Positions 35,641 to 44,441 of a DNA stretch of 64,000 bases are shown here, in pieces (position 1 is the first letter of the stretch; every line of letters begins with the position of its first letter). Below the pieces are notes generated by a model. That model saw only the letters and a program-made list of their open reading frames with translations, was not told the origin of the DNA and searched no databases. This DNA comes from Streptomyces sp. NBC_00224. GTDB lineage: Bacteria > Actinomycetota > Actinomycetes > Streptomycetales > Streptomycetaceae. Location of the stretch: positions 8,848,377 to 8,912,376 of the forward strand of contig NZ_CP108106.1 in assembly GCF_041435195.1 (NCBI RefSeq). The letters are read 5' to 3'. Position numbers and translations under genes: made by a program.

Positions 35641-36636
35641 TCACCGGGCCGCATCGAGGATCAGCGGGAGGAGCCGGTCGGTCACCGACTGCCTGTCCCG
35701 TTCGGTCAGCAGCGCGTGGTTCAGCAGCATCGCCGCCCTGGCGGCGGTGAGGAGGGCTAGTTGCCGGGAGTCGCGTACGGGCCAGGGACGGACGCTGCGG
35801 TAACCAGCCCCGTATGCCTCAACCAGGGCGGTGTAGTCCGTTCGTTCACGGCCGTAGAACAGGGTGATCGCGACATCGAGCACCGGGGGACCCACCATCA
35901 CGTCCTCGAAGTCGAGCAGTCTCAGCTCGCCTGGGCCGGTGGACAGCACGTTCCACATTTCGATGTTGCCGTGGAGGAACATGCGGTCGGGAGCACGGGT
36001 GAGTCGGCCCAGCTCGGCATCGGCCTCCCCGACCACGGATTCGACCACTCTCGCGTGCCGAGCCGGGACGAACTCGGCGTAGCGGGGATCCGTGATCACG
36101 AGCTGCGTGCCCGCGTAGTACATGGTTCGGTCCCACACCAGCGGCTTGAGGCCCGGGGCGGACTGCCAGCTGGCCGCGAATTCGTGGAGTTGTGCGGTCA
36201 TCCGGCCAAGCTCGCAGTAGTTGAGCTGGGTCAGGTCGGCGGCGAGCGGTCGCCCGTCCGCCCAGAAGAACAGGCTGCACTCGACGGGCGTCCCGTCGCG
36301 GTTCGCGACGGTGCGGGTGTTCCGGTCGAACTCCTCGGCGTAGGGCTCCAGAACCCGCACCTCGGTGCCTCGTCGGACAGCGCTCAGCCAAGCCAACTCG
36401 GTCCTGCTGTCGACGCTCGGCCCCCTCCGCAGGCGGAGCGCGAGCGCGGGGCCTGCGGCCGACACCAGCCGGGCCGTCACATTTGAATGCCTGACCAACT
36501 CTGCGACGGTGTAGCCATCCAGATTGAATGCGGCGATGGCTGCACGGGCAAGGGAGTTCGCGTGCGCCGCCTCGGAAGCGTCGAGCGCCCTGATGCCAAT
36601 GCGCTGAGGCGGAACGTAGATGTCGCGTGCTGCCAT
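35641..36636 (-). CDS. APH-fold kinase-like protein with HGN loop
   Basis: A 331-residue protein of the aminoglycoside phosphotransferase/homoserine-kinase-like fold. The nucleotide lobe precedes FFWADGRPLAADL. The catalytic loop reads FLHGNIEMWNVL near residue 227, where the usual HGD has Asn in place of the catalytic Asp. The metal Asp is kept in LLDFEDVMVGPP. Either it is catalytically weak, or it works as a carrier or binding protein. In the island it would be placed to phosphorylate, or protect from, a sugar or cyclitol product. It diverges from the SIS gene across 213 bases. Confidence 0.72.
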   Translation of the reverse strand: MAARDIYVPPQRIGIRALDASEAAHANSLARAAIAAFNLDGYTVAELVRHSNVTARLVSAAGPALALRLRRGPSVDSRTELAWLSAVRRGTEVRVLEPYAEEFDRNTRTVANRDGTPVECSLFFWADGRPLAADLTQLNYCELGRMTAQLHEFAASWQSAPGLKPLVWDRTMYYAGTQLVITDPRYAEFVPARHARVVESVVGEADAELGRLTRAPDRMFLHGNIEMWNVLSTGPGELRLLDFEDVMVGPPVLDVAITLFYGRERTDYTALVEAYGAGYRSVRPWPVRDSRQLALLTAARAAMLLNHALLTERDRQSVTDRLLPLILDAAR

Positions 36637-36849
36637 CTCGCGTCCTCCTCCGTAGCACCCGGGACCGGAAGGTCTCCTCCGCGCCGTTTACGAGAAGCTC
36701 CGCCAACCCTACGCGGCGGCTGTGTGATCGGTCTTGATGTTCGGTCAGTTCAAGGACTCCCGCCCGCGAATCTGATCAGTGGTTAACATGGCTGTCTCCG
36801 GTCCTGCGGTGTCTGGGACGACCGGGATGGGGGCCAGGGGGCAGCGCTT

Positions 36850-37440
36850 GTGAGTTTCGCGGCGAAATACATCAATGCGTGGCTGCGTGTGGCGGAGACT
36901 GTCGACGTCACGGCGGTCGAGCGGGCCGTGGAGGTGCTGGCCGAGGCCAGGGAGCGCGACGCGACAGTATGGACGGTGGGCAACGGCGGTTGTGGCGCTC
37001 TTGCCTCGCATCTGGCGATCGGACTGACGTTGAACACACGGCGCTCGGGGGGCAGGCCGTTCCGGGCGGTGTGCCTGAGCGCGGACGCCGCCGCGCTCAG
37101 CGCAGCCGTCAACGATTTCGGCTCCCGTGAGGCCCTCAGGGCGTTGCTTGAATGCAACGGGCGTGCTGGCGACGTCCTGTGCGCGTTCACGGTGTCCGGT
37201 GAGAGCGCTAACGTCAACCAGGCGATCGCCGCAGCCGGGGCAGCCGGTATGCCGGTCGTTGCCCTCGTGGGGACTCCGGGGAGCACCGCCGCCCGGCTGG
37301 CGGACCATCCGGTCCTGCTCGGATCGGCTGAACCCGGCATCGCGGAAGACGTGGCCTCGGCTGTTATGCACGCCATGTACTGCTCCTTCATGTACGAGGG
37401 ATCGTCGAGCCTGCCCGAGGGGTTCATCAGTGCCCACTGA
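36850..37440 (+). CDS. SIS-domain sugar isomerase (GmhA-like)
   Basis: A 196-residue SIS protein of the phosphoheptose-isomerase type: VWTVGNGGCGALASHLAIGL (residues 41-60), AVCLSADAAALSAAVNDFG and FTVSGESANVNQAI match GmhA phosphate-binding and active-site blocks. GmhA usually has Glu in the HFAAEL-like segment; here the segment is HLAIGL, so the catalytic acid may be elsewhere. The late His is present in VMHAMY. It could supply a heptose or ketose phosphate to the cyclase of the island. Confidence 0.78.
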   Translation: MSFAAKYINAWLRVAETVDVTAVERAVEVLAEARERDATVWTVGNGGCGALASHLAIGLTLNTRRSGGRPFRAVCLSADAAALSAAVNDFGSREALRALLECNGRAGDVLCAFTVSGESANVNQAIAAAGAAGMPVVALVGTPGSTAARLADHPVLLGSAEPGIAEDVASAVMHAMYCSFMYEGSSSLPEGFISAH

Positions 37441-38182
37441 GCGGGGCGTCCTGGTCGTGACTGGCGGCAGCCGCGGCATCGGCGCGGAGACCGTCCGTCG
37501 CGCGGTGGCGAGCGGCTGGGACGTCTGCTTCAGCTACGTCGAGGCGGAGGACCGAGCCGACGCCCTAGTGGTCGAAGTGCGCGAGTCCGGTGGGCGGGCG
37601 GTCGCCGTGCGGGCGGACATCGCGCAGGAGCCCGACGTCCTGGCGCTCTTCCGCGCGGCGGACGTTCTCGGTCCCGTTCGCGGCCTGGTCGCGAATGCGG
37701 CCGTTGTCGCCCCGCCGTCGCGGCTGCGGGATTTTACTGCGGAGCGGGTTCGGCGCGTTCTGGACGTGAACGTGCTCGGCACTATTCTGTGTTGCCGTGA
37801 GGCCGTACGCAGGATGTCTACAGCGGACGGTCACGCCGGGGGCTCCATCGTGCTGGTTTCCTCAGCGGCCAGCCGCATCGGTTCTGCCGGCGAGTACGTC
37901 GACTACGCGGCCAGCAAAGGCGCCGTGGACAGTCTCGTGACTGGCCTCTCCCGCGAGGTCGCGGCCGAGGGGATTCGGGTGAACGCGGTCCGGCCGGGCA
38001 CGACATTGACGGAGATCCATGAGCGCAACGGGCAGTCGGCACGAGTCCGCGCTATGGAGCCACTGATCCCGCTGCGCCGCGCCGCAGCGCCGTACGAGGT
38101 CGCGGAGGCGGTGCTGTGGCTGCTCAGCGACGCCGCCTCGTACTGCGTCGGCTCGGTTCTGGACGTGGCTGGCGGACGCTGA
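37430..38182 (+). CDS. Classical short-chain dehydrogenase
   Basis: A 250-residue SDR. VVTGGSRGIGAE (NAD(P) loop, residues 8-19), NAAVV, and the catalytic VSSAASRIG...YVDYAASKG (Ser, Tyr, Lys) are all present, and the C-terminus has the usual LLSDAASYCVGSVLDVAGG. GTG 37430 lies inside the end of the SIS gene (11-base overlap), so the two are coupled. Likely oxidises or reduces a sugar or cyclitol hydroxyl; the substrate is not evident. Confidence 0.85.
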   Translation: MPTERGVLVVTGGSRGIGAETVRRAVASGWDVCFSYVEAEDRADALVVEVRESGGRAVAVRADIAQEPDVLALFRAADVLGPVRGLVANAAVVAPPSRLRDFTAERVRRVLDVNVLGTILCCREAVRRMSTADGHAGGSIVLVSSAASRIGSAGEYVDYAASKGAVDSLVTGLSREVAAEGIRVNAVRPGTTLTEIHERNGQSARVRAMEPLIPLRRAAAPYEVAEAVLWLLSDAASYCVGSVLDVAGGR

Positions 38183-38197
38183 GCGCCTGCCCAGCAG

Positions 38198-39247
38198 TCA
38201 CCCTGCCGGGCAGGACCGAGGCAGCAGCATCCCTTTGATCACAGCTCCTTCGGCCTGGAGTCCAAAGCCGGTCGCCCAGTCGTCCAGAGTTCCCTCCCAG
38301 CCGACAATCCGCTCGACCACCTCGCCGGCGCCGTCCGCCAGCAGCGCCAGCACCCGCTCCCACACGGTCCATGTATGCGAAAAGCTCCCGCGAAGGGTGA
38401 GTTGCTTGGCCACGAGCGAATCGAGCGAGTATGCATAGGGTTGCGGCCCCCACCCCACCTTCGTCACCTGGCCCAAGGGCCGTGCCAGTTCCAGAGCGGT
38501 ACGGAGCGCCTCGCTGGCCCCGGCAGCATCGATGACAGCGTCGGCTCCGGCCCGACCGCGGCGCTCCAGGGCAGCGCGCGCCTCCTCGACGGACGCGGCG
38601 AACCGTATCGGCCCCATCGCCTGCATCGTCGGGGCTCTCCAGGCGTCTCCAGGCAGCCCCACCACGACCACGGGGCCGGCCCCACCGAGGGTGGCGAGCC
38701 ACGCGCTGAGCAGCCCGATAGTGCCAGCCCCGACGACGGCAACGGCATCACCGGGACGGATCTCCGTGCGGACACAGGTCGCCTGATAGGCCACGCATAC
38801 CGGCTCGGTCAGAGCCCCCTGCTTGAAGGAGACATTGTCCGGAAGCCGGTGCAGGCACCGCTCGGGAACGACCACCCGTTCGGCCATGCCTCCGTCCGCC
38901 CGTGCGCCGAAACCGCGACGGTTCGGATCGAGGTTGTACACACCGGTCCGGGCCCATTCGGACGCGGCGTCTATCTCGGCGGCCGTCTCGGAGACGACGC
39001 GGTCGCCCACCGCGAACGAAGTCACTCCGGCCCCTGCCTCGACGACCACTCCGGAGAACTCGTGGCCGAGGGTGACCGGGTAGGTCATGTCCCAGGAGAC
39101 GTCGCCCTGCTGGATGTGGATCTCGCTCCCGCAGATGCCGACCGCTTCCACCCGCACGATGACGTGCCCGGGTCGGCAGGCCACCTCCTCGACATCCAGC
39201 AGAGCCACCCGGTCGGGCCCGGGCGCTGTGGCGACCACGGCCTTCAC
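38198..39247 (-). CDS. Zinc-type alcohol/polyol dehydrogenase (MDR)
   Basis: A 349-residue medium-chain dehydrogenase with the catalytic zinc ligands GICGSEIH and GHEFSGVV and the NAD loop VVGAGTIGLLSA near residue 172. The lobe that normally carries four structural-zinc cysteines (CxxCxxC) has none (around EIDAASEWARTGVYNL), so the structural zinc is lost. Polyol and aminocyclitol dehydrogenases of similar build oxidise ring hydroxyls before transamination. The GTG overlaps the aminotransferase stop (GTGA), which supports consecutive steps. Confidence 0.85.
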   Translation of the reverse strand: MKAVVATAPGPDRVALLDVEEVACRPGHVIVRVEAVGICGSEIHIQQGDVSWDMTYPVTLGHEFSGVVVEAGAGVTSFAVGDRVVSETAAEIDAASEWARTGVYNLDPNRRGFGARADGGMAERVVVPERCLHRLPDNVSFKQGALTEPVCVAYQATCVRTEIRPGDAVAVVGAGTIGLLSAWLATLGGAGPVVVVGLPGDAWRAPTMQAMGPIRFAASVEEARAALERRGRAGADAVIDAAGASEALRTALELARPLGQVTKVGWGPQPYAYSLDSLVAKQLTLRGSFSHTWTVWERVLALLADGAGEVVERIVGWEGTLDDWATGFGLQAEGAVIKGMLLPRSCPAG

Positions 39248-40569
39248 AGGTCGTCTCCCCTCATGTCGGTGAATTCGGCGGCGACGGCGAGTACGGCGCC
39301 GGCGGCGCGTGCGAGGTCCTCCGCGGAGTGCTCCGTCGAGACGTACCAGAGCCCCCGCGCCGGAACGAACACGCCCTTGTCGAGCAGACGGGCTGCGAAC
39401 CTGCCGTAGGCCTGCGCGTCGGACAGGAGGCGGTCGCCGTGCTCGCGCACCGGTTGCTCCGCGACAAAGCCGAAGCCGGCGCCGACCGTGTGGTTGAACT
39501 GGACAGGTAGTCCATGCTCGGAGTTGGCTCGCTCGAACGCTCCGGCGATCACCTTCATCGCGGACTCCAGCCTCGGGTAGACCTCTTCACGGTGCTCGCG
39601 CAGGTGATTGATGCCAGCGAATCCAGCCGCGGCGGCGAGCGGGCTGCCGTTGAAGTTGCCCATGTGCGCAACGGTACCTGTAGCGACCACCGACATGACG
39701 TCTCGGGACCCGCACACGGCACTGATCGGGAACCCGGAGCCGAGGGCCTTGCCCAGGACCGTCAGGTCCGGTACGACCCCGAGGAGTTCCTGCGCCCCGC
39801 CCAGCGCCACTCGAAAACCGGTAATTACCTCATCGAAGATCAGCAGAGCGCCGGCCTCCCGGGTCAGCTGCCGAACCTCTTCCAGGTATCCGGGCTCGGG
39901 CGCGAAACAGCCGCCGTTGATGTTAAGGGGCTCCATGATGACGGCGGCCACGTCGTCGGCCAGCGCGGCGGCGAGTGCCCTGGTGTCGTTCCACGGGCAG
40001 ATCGTCACCTGCTGCGCGGCAAGGGGATCCTGTCCGGCGGTTCCCGGGCCGTCCCCTTGCAGTCCCGGAATGGCGATATGCATGGAGTCGAGCCATCCGT
40101 GGTAGTGACCGCGGAACTTGACGACTCTGCTCCGCCCCGTCGCCGCCCGGGCGACGCGCAGCGCCGCCTGGACCGCCTCCGTGCCTGTGTTGCTGAAGAT
40201 CACGAGTTCTGCCGACGGCACGACCTCGCAGAGGAGTTCAGCAAACGGCGCCTCGTGCTGGTTTCCCGCGCCGAACCCGATACCGCGGTTCAGCTGGCTT
40301 CGTACCGCGTCTTTGACCACGTCCGGGGACTGGCCGAGGAGCATAGGGCCGAAGGAGAGCGTGAAGTCCACGTATTCGTTTCCGTCGACGTCCCAGATGC
40401 GGCTGCCCGCGCCCCGGCTGGCGGTGATGGGCACAGGGGCCTGTGTCGCCTTCATGGCCGACGAAACGCCCCGGGCCAGTGAACGCCTGGTCCGGGCGTA
40501 GGAGGCGTGAGAAGTGGCGTAACGGTCCACGGGCACTCCGTTTCGGCGGCTGCCGGCGGTACCGGTCAT
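39244..40569 (-). CDS. Class III aminotransferase (glutamate-semialdehyde-mutase-like)
   Basis: A 441-residue PLP enzyme of the glutamate-1-semialdehyde aminomutase subgroup: SNTGTEAVQAALRVAR (cofactor phosphate site), RGHYHGW, LLIFDEVITGFR (PLP ring Asp) and LGKALGSGFPISAVCG (Schiff-base Lys). Such enzymes either transaminate ketones or move an amino group within a substrate. Together with the dehydrogenase (4-base overlap) and the cyclase (12 bases upstream) it would place an amino group on a cyclitol or keto sugar. Confidence 0.88.
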   Translation of the reverse strand: MTGTAGSRRNGVPVDRYATSHASYARTRRSLARGVSSAMKATQAPVPITASRGAGSRIWDVDGNEYVDFTLSFGPMLLGQSPDVVKDAVRSQLNRGIGFGAGNQHEAPFAELLCEVVPSAELVIFSNTGTEAVQAALRVARAATGRSRVVKFRGHYHGWLDSMHIAIPGLQGDGPGTAGQDPLAAQQVTICPWNDTRALAAALADDVAAVIMEPLNINGGCFAPEPGYLEEVRQLTREAGALLIFDEVITGFRVALGGAQELLGVVPDLTVLGKALGSGFPISAVCGSRDVMSVVATGTVAHMGNFNGSPLAAAAGFAGINHLREHREEVYPRLESAMKVIAGAFERANSEHGLPVQFNHTVGAGFGFVAEQPVREHGDRLLSDAQAYGRFAARLLDKGVFVPARGLWYVSTEHSAEDLARAAGAVLAVAAEFTDMRGDDL

Positions 40570-40581
40570 GGCCCGCTCGGC

Positions 40582-41649
40582 TCACCAAGTGTCAAGGACG
40601 TGTTCGAGGAACCGTTCGAGGTGCCCGTCCAGCCGCGCGCTCACCCTGACCGGCCGCCCCAGGTCCTCCAGGAGGATCAGCTCGGCTTCATCGCCCACTC
40701 GCTTCTTGTCCTGCGCCATGCCGCTCACGATCTGGGAGGCGCTGACCTCCCGGAGTTCGCTCCCGTCCACCAGGCCGCGGATGATCAGGCCGATTCGTGC
40801 GCGGACCTCCGGGGCCAGGATGCCGAGCTTCTCGGCGTAGGCGTTCGCGCACTCCATGCCGTAGGCCACCGCGATCCCGTGGGGAATGTGGCCCTTCGAT
40901 GCGTATTCGATCCCGTGGCCGAAAGTGTGCCCGAAGTTAAGGTTCCTGCGGAGTCCGGTGTCGAATTCATCGGTTTCGACGAAGTCCTTCTTGACCGTCA
41001 TGGCCCGCCTGGCCAGGGCGGACATGTCCGCTGTGCTGAGCCGCTCCCAACCCCCGGACAGTTCCGCCTCGAAGGCCGCCCATACCGTGTCGCCTCCTAG
41101 AGCGGCGTAGTGGAGCATCTCGCCAATGCCGGACTGGACATCGCGCGGCGCCAGAGTGCCCAGGAACGCGTCGTCGACAATGACCTCGGCCGGCGGGTGG
41201 AAGGTGCCGAGCTGATTCTTGTAACCCCGGTGATTGATCGACGACTTGCTGCCGATACAGCTGTCGCCCTGGGCCAGGAGAGTGGTCGGCACGAACACCC
41301 AACGGGCGCCGCGGTGGACGATGGAGGCTGCGAACGCGGCGGCGTCCTGAACCGTTCCACCGCCGATCACGTAAAGCGTGCCGCCGCGGTCGAAGCCGGA
41401 ATCGAGAAGCCACGTCACGACCAGCAGGGCGCCTTCGAGTGACTTGAGGTCTTCCTCGGCCACGACCGGCAGCGTGGGGGCGGTAGACGCGAGTGTTCCA
41501 ACTTCCGGGTGTCCTGCCAGCACGGTGGCGTCGACTACGAGCCGGTCCGATGCGGACAGCCCCGTCGGAAGGGCACGCTTCAGCGAGATCCATCGAACTT
41601 CATACGCACCGCGATACGACCAGACAGTGAATGCCTGCCCCTGGTCCAC
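40582..41649 (-). CDS. 3-Dehydroquinate-synthase-like sugar-phosphate cyclase
   Basis: A 355-residue protein of the AroB/DOI-synthase/EEVS superfamily. NAD and metal motifs are clear: YVIGGGTVQDAAAFAAS, VPTTLLAQGDSCIGSKSSIN, GYKNQLGTFHPP (substrate Lys-Asn), LRRNLNFGHTFGHGIEY (zinc His) and PHGIAVAYGME. DKKRVGDEAEL keeps the Lys typical of dehydroquinate synthase. GSKSSINHRGYKN differs from the usual GGKtgiN..KN, so it may use another sugar phosphate. Start GTG 41649 (or TTG 41652) follows GGGGAGG and gives the family length; longer upstream frame rejected. It is the first gene of a three-gene leftward operon. Confidence 0.82.
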   Translation of the reverse strand: MDQGQAFTVWSYRGAYEVRWISLKRALPTGLSASDRLVVDATVLAGHPEVGTLASTAPTLPVVAEEDLKSLEGALLVVTWLLDSGFDRGGTLYVIGGGTVQDAAAFAASIVHRGARWVFVPTTLLAQGDSCIGSKSSINHRGYKNQLGTFHPPAEVIVDDAFLGTLAPRDVQSGIGEMLHYAALGGDTVWAAFEAELSGGWERLSTADMSALARRAMTVKKDFVETDEFDTGLRRNLNFGHTFGHGIEYASKGHIPHGIAVAYGMECANAYAEKLGILAPEVRARIGLIIRGLVDGSELREVSASQIVSGMAQDKKRVGDEAELILLEDLGRPVRVSARLDGHLERFLEHVLDTW

Positions 41650-42306
41650 CAAAGCCCAACTCCTCCCCGGCGCCTGAGTAGACGCAGCGTATAGCTGCGA
41701 ATGTCGGCAGGAAAGGGTGCCTCGGGCGGCAGCCATCGGCCGCAACCCTCTCATCCTGATACCGTCACAGGCCAGGCGGCAACACGCAGCAACTGTCCGC
41801 AGAAACGGTGAACACCGCGGTGCCGGACCCTGCGGGCACCGGTTGCGGCCAGCGCCTCGTGCAGCCACGCGGTCGGGTCCCCGCCAGGCCGCAGCTGCGA
41901 AGCCCAGCGCGGTGAGCTTGGCGGCCGTGTACTGGTGGCCCTGCTCCTGGCGGCGGATCTTCTGTGCCGTCCGGCCGGAAGCGCGCCGGTTTCCGGAATC
42001 CTGAACGTTGGTAAGCCGAAACCTGCGTGCCTGTTGATGGCTCGGCGGTCCCACGTGCGGGTTCCGGCTTAGCTGACGGGACATGGTGAGCGAACCCCGG
42101 TTCTGCCAGGAGGAATGGGAAGACCACGGCTGATCTGAAATACACATCCCGCCTGGGACTTCGACTTCGACGACGGCGACGAACTTACCCGGCGACTGCC
42201 ATGACTGGCCGCTCTGTACGATCACCGAATGCAGGGAAGTGATCCGCCTGTCCTGTGCCGAGATCAGCAGGTGGTGTCCTGTCCGGATAGTTGAGGGAGC
42301 TGACGG
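41650..42306. other. Gene-free interval right of the cyclase operon
   Basis: About 650 bases without a frame of coding character on either strand. The promoters for the leftward cyclase operon and for the rightward 172-aa protein must lie here. No repeat or structured element was found. Confidence 0.4.
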
Positions 42307-42825
42307 GTGTCCGCTTTTGGCTTCTACGCTCACGTCGCCGTTTGCGGTGAGGTCCTGGGAGTTGGCCTCGGTGCCGACCCGGAAGCCTGGGAGGCCGCCC
42401 TGGGGGCGAGATGCCTTGATGTTCCCGGTGGTGGCCTACTGCGGCGGGACTACGGGCTCGTGGAAATTAACTTTTCGCCGGACCAGCCAGGGTGGCAAGG
42501 GCAGATGTCGTGCTTCGGCTTCGGCGTGAAGATCCAACGGCTGCTGTACGACCAGTCCCCGAACACCGTGCCGTCCCCGCTCTCGCGGGAGTACGGGGAA
42601 TTCGCACCCAGAGTCCCCTTCAAGGAACTGCAGGCCGCCATCCTGGCCCTGGGCCACACGATCGAACTCGACAAGCACAACACGTCGAGTGACATGGACT
42701 GCTACCGCGTATCCGGGTCCGCCGCCCGCATCCACGTGGTCGCCGACCCTGACCCGTACGGGTCAGGCGACCCAGATCCAGACGGACACCAGAGGGGCGA
42801 CGTCTGGTCCATCGACGTGTGGTGA
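42307..42825 (+). CDS. Hypothetical protein, possible immunity-type
   Basis: A 172-residue soluble protein starting at GTG 42307 after GAGGGAG. It is rich in aromatic and acidic residues (YGLVEINFSPDQPGW, IELDKHNTSSDMDCY) and ends SIDVW. Size and composition resemble the stand-alone immunity-like proteins scattered through Streptomyces genomes, but no motif proves this. No toxin gene adjoins it. Confidence 0.6.
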   Translation: MSAFGFYAHVAVCGEVLGVGLGADPEAWEAALGARCLDVPGGGLLRRDYGLVEINFSPDQPGWQGQMSCFGFGVKIQRLLYDQSPNTVPSPLSREYGEFAPRVPFKELQAAILALGHTIELDKHNTSSDMDCYRVSGSAARIHVVADPDPYGSGDPDPDGHQRGDVWSIDVW

Positions 42826-42976
42826 CCGGCCGGCACCCTCTCGGTAGCGTCCGCGATATCCCTTCGCTACGAGGAGTGCCGGGCAACGATCACCTGCGCG
42901 GCGGGCAATGATTTGAAGAGCGCGTGCCACCCGGCTGATCAGCCACACTCAAGCCCCCCGTGCCGCATCCAACTGG

Positions 42977-43630
42977 CTAGCCCGCAGGCCAGTGTGGGTT
43001 AGGCATGCCGTCATCGCGCATGTGCGCCCGCTGCCAGATCCCGTTCCAGTTGAACGGGGTCTCCGGGACGAACCGGTGCCGCTGCCCGCACGGACATGGC
43101 GCCAGCACCCACGCGCACCCCCGGCACAGTTCCACCCAGCCGTGCCCGGTCGAGTTCGACATCAGCGGTCTCTCGTCGCCGCATGCTGGGCAGCCGGGGA
43201 GATCGGCGCCGTCCAGAATCGCGTTCTGTCGCCGGACGTACTCGGGCAGCCGCAGCGACGGATGGCGAAACGGGTCTTCGTACCAGGCGCGGTTCGGGGC
43301 CTCCCACCAGCTCCGCAGCCACCACGGTCGCGGGGTCACTACAGCCCGGCGCCCGGCCCGCTTCTCCGCCCGGCGTTGCGCTGCGTACTTCTCCGCCCGC
43401 GCGAGCCACAGCACCCGCGCCTCATACAGTTCCTCCACCGCACGCACCAGCGCGTCCGGGTCCGCCTCCAGCCGCCGAGGGATCGCGGCGCTGAGCGTGA
43501 GGTGGTGGTAGGTCGCCCGGAAGCCGTACGGAGCAAAGAGGGTGATGCAGGTCCGCAGCGCACTGTGCCGGCGGCGGAGGGGAAGGCAGGCGTCGTGCAC
43601 GCGCGCTCGGTGGGTCAGGAAACTGGTCAT
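42977..43630 (-). CDS. Hypothetical protein with zinc-knuckle-like cysteines
   Basis: A 217-residue protein. The N-terminal half is basic and helical (LYEARVLWLARAEKYAAQRRA). The C-terminal part has CPAC, CRGC and CPCG within 45 residues, interspersed with His, a likely zinc site. The start codon at 43630 overlaps the stop of the 204-aa gene upstream (ATGA), so the pair is co-expressed. A nucleic-acid role is plausible but unproved. Confidence 0.6.
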   Translation of the reverse strand: MTSFLTHRARVHDACLPLRRRHSALRTCITLFAPYGFRATYHHLTLSAAIPRRLEADPDALVRAVEELYEARVLWLARAEKYAAQRRAEKRAGRRAVVTPRPWWLRSWWEAPNRAWYEDPFRHPSLRLPEYVRRQNAILDGADLPGCPACGDERPLMSNSTGHGWVELCRGCAWVLAPCPCGQRHRFVPETPFNWNGIWQRAHMRDDGMPNPHWPAG

Positions 43631-44241
43631 TGTGGGGGCGCCAGGTCCAGTGCCCGTGCCAGGGCGGCAGTGACGGCGGCAGCGTGTGCCGGCAGGTGTT
43701 GTTCAGCCCAGGTTCCGGCAAGGCTGAGGAAGTCCTGCAAATCCTGCTGGGCGCCCGAGACGAGCCTGCGTACCTGGTCTACTGACAGTTCGATCACTGG
43801 GCTGCCGTCCGTCCCGTGGGCGTCGAGTGTCGGCCGGACGATGTCGCCAACGCGTTCGGCCACCGAGGACGGATCGTGACCGAAGGAGGAGCAGCCGGTG
43901 CCGTCGAGCACCTCCAGCCAATCCCGCCAGGTCTCCAGGCCGTTGCAGCAGCCCGGCTCGACGAAGACGGTGGCGTTGTCGGTCACCCGGAACCCTCCGG
44001 CGGCGAACAGATCAGGCATGGTGAGCAGTCCGTGCAGGAATGTGCCGAGCGGGTCGGTCGGGCACGGCCCGTGCTCCTCCTCCGGCTCGAAGTCATTGCA
44101 GTCGGCGATTCGCATGACGGCCGTGCCGACCTCCGCCGGAGTCAGCTTCCCGTCCAGTACGAGGTAGCCGTAGAAGTCGCGCTCACCAACCGGCCAAAGC
44201 GCGAAGTCGTCGGCAGTAAGGATCTCCAGAACGGGTTGCAT
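43627..44241 (-). CDS. Hypothetical protein paired with zinc-knuckle protein
   Basis: A 204-residue acidic protein (ATG 44241; GTG 44250 is an alternative). Notable blocks are DFYGYLVLDGKLTPAEVG and CCNGLETWRDWLEVLDG. It resembles conserved Streptomyces proteins of unknown role that I cannot name. Its stop overlaps the start of the next gene, indicating a two-gene operon that ends 186 bases left of an insertion sequence. Confidence 0.6.
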   Translation of the reverse strand: MQPVLEILTADDFALWPVGERDFYGYLVLDGKLTPAEVGTAVMRIADCNDFEPEEEHGPCPTDPLGTFLHGLLTMPDLFAAGGFRVTDNATVFVEPGCCNGLETWRDWLEVLDGTGCSSFGHDPSSVAERVGDIVRPTLDAHGTDGSPVIELSVDQVRRLVSGAQQDLQDFLSLAGTWAEQHLPAHAAAVTAALARALDLAPPQ

Positions 44242-44329
44242 CACGATCACATGGGGATGATGCCGGATCCGCTGCTACACCCGCCACGGGCTTTAGCGGT
44301 ATCGGGCTCAGGGTGGGCCCGCTACCTGG

Positions 44330-44438
44330 GTAGTTTCGCGGTGCGCTTCCGGCAGGCGGTGCTGACATAGCGCATGGCGGTCTGCATCGGTGATGCTGAA
44401 CAGGCGCATCAGCCGGAGCGAGTCCGCGCATTCGGCCC
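44330..44438 (-). pseudogene. Possible C-terminal remnant of a recombinase
   Basis: On the minus strand one frame reads SLRLMRLFSITDA and the next reads AMRYVSTACRKRTAKLPR to a stop near 44330. Joined, they resemble the MRLFGI...AMRYV...HPERTAKLP ending of some Streptomyces integrases. The upstream part would have been removed or displaced by the insertion at 44442. Weak evidence. Confidence 0.28.
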
Positions 44439-44441
44439 TTA

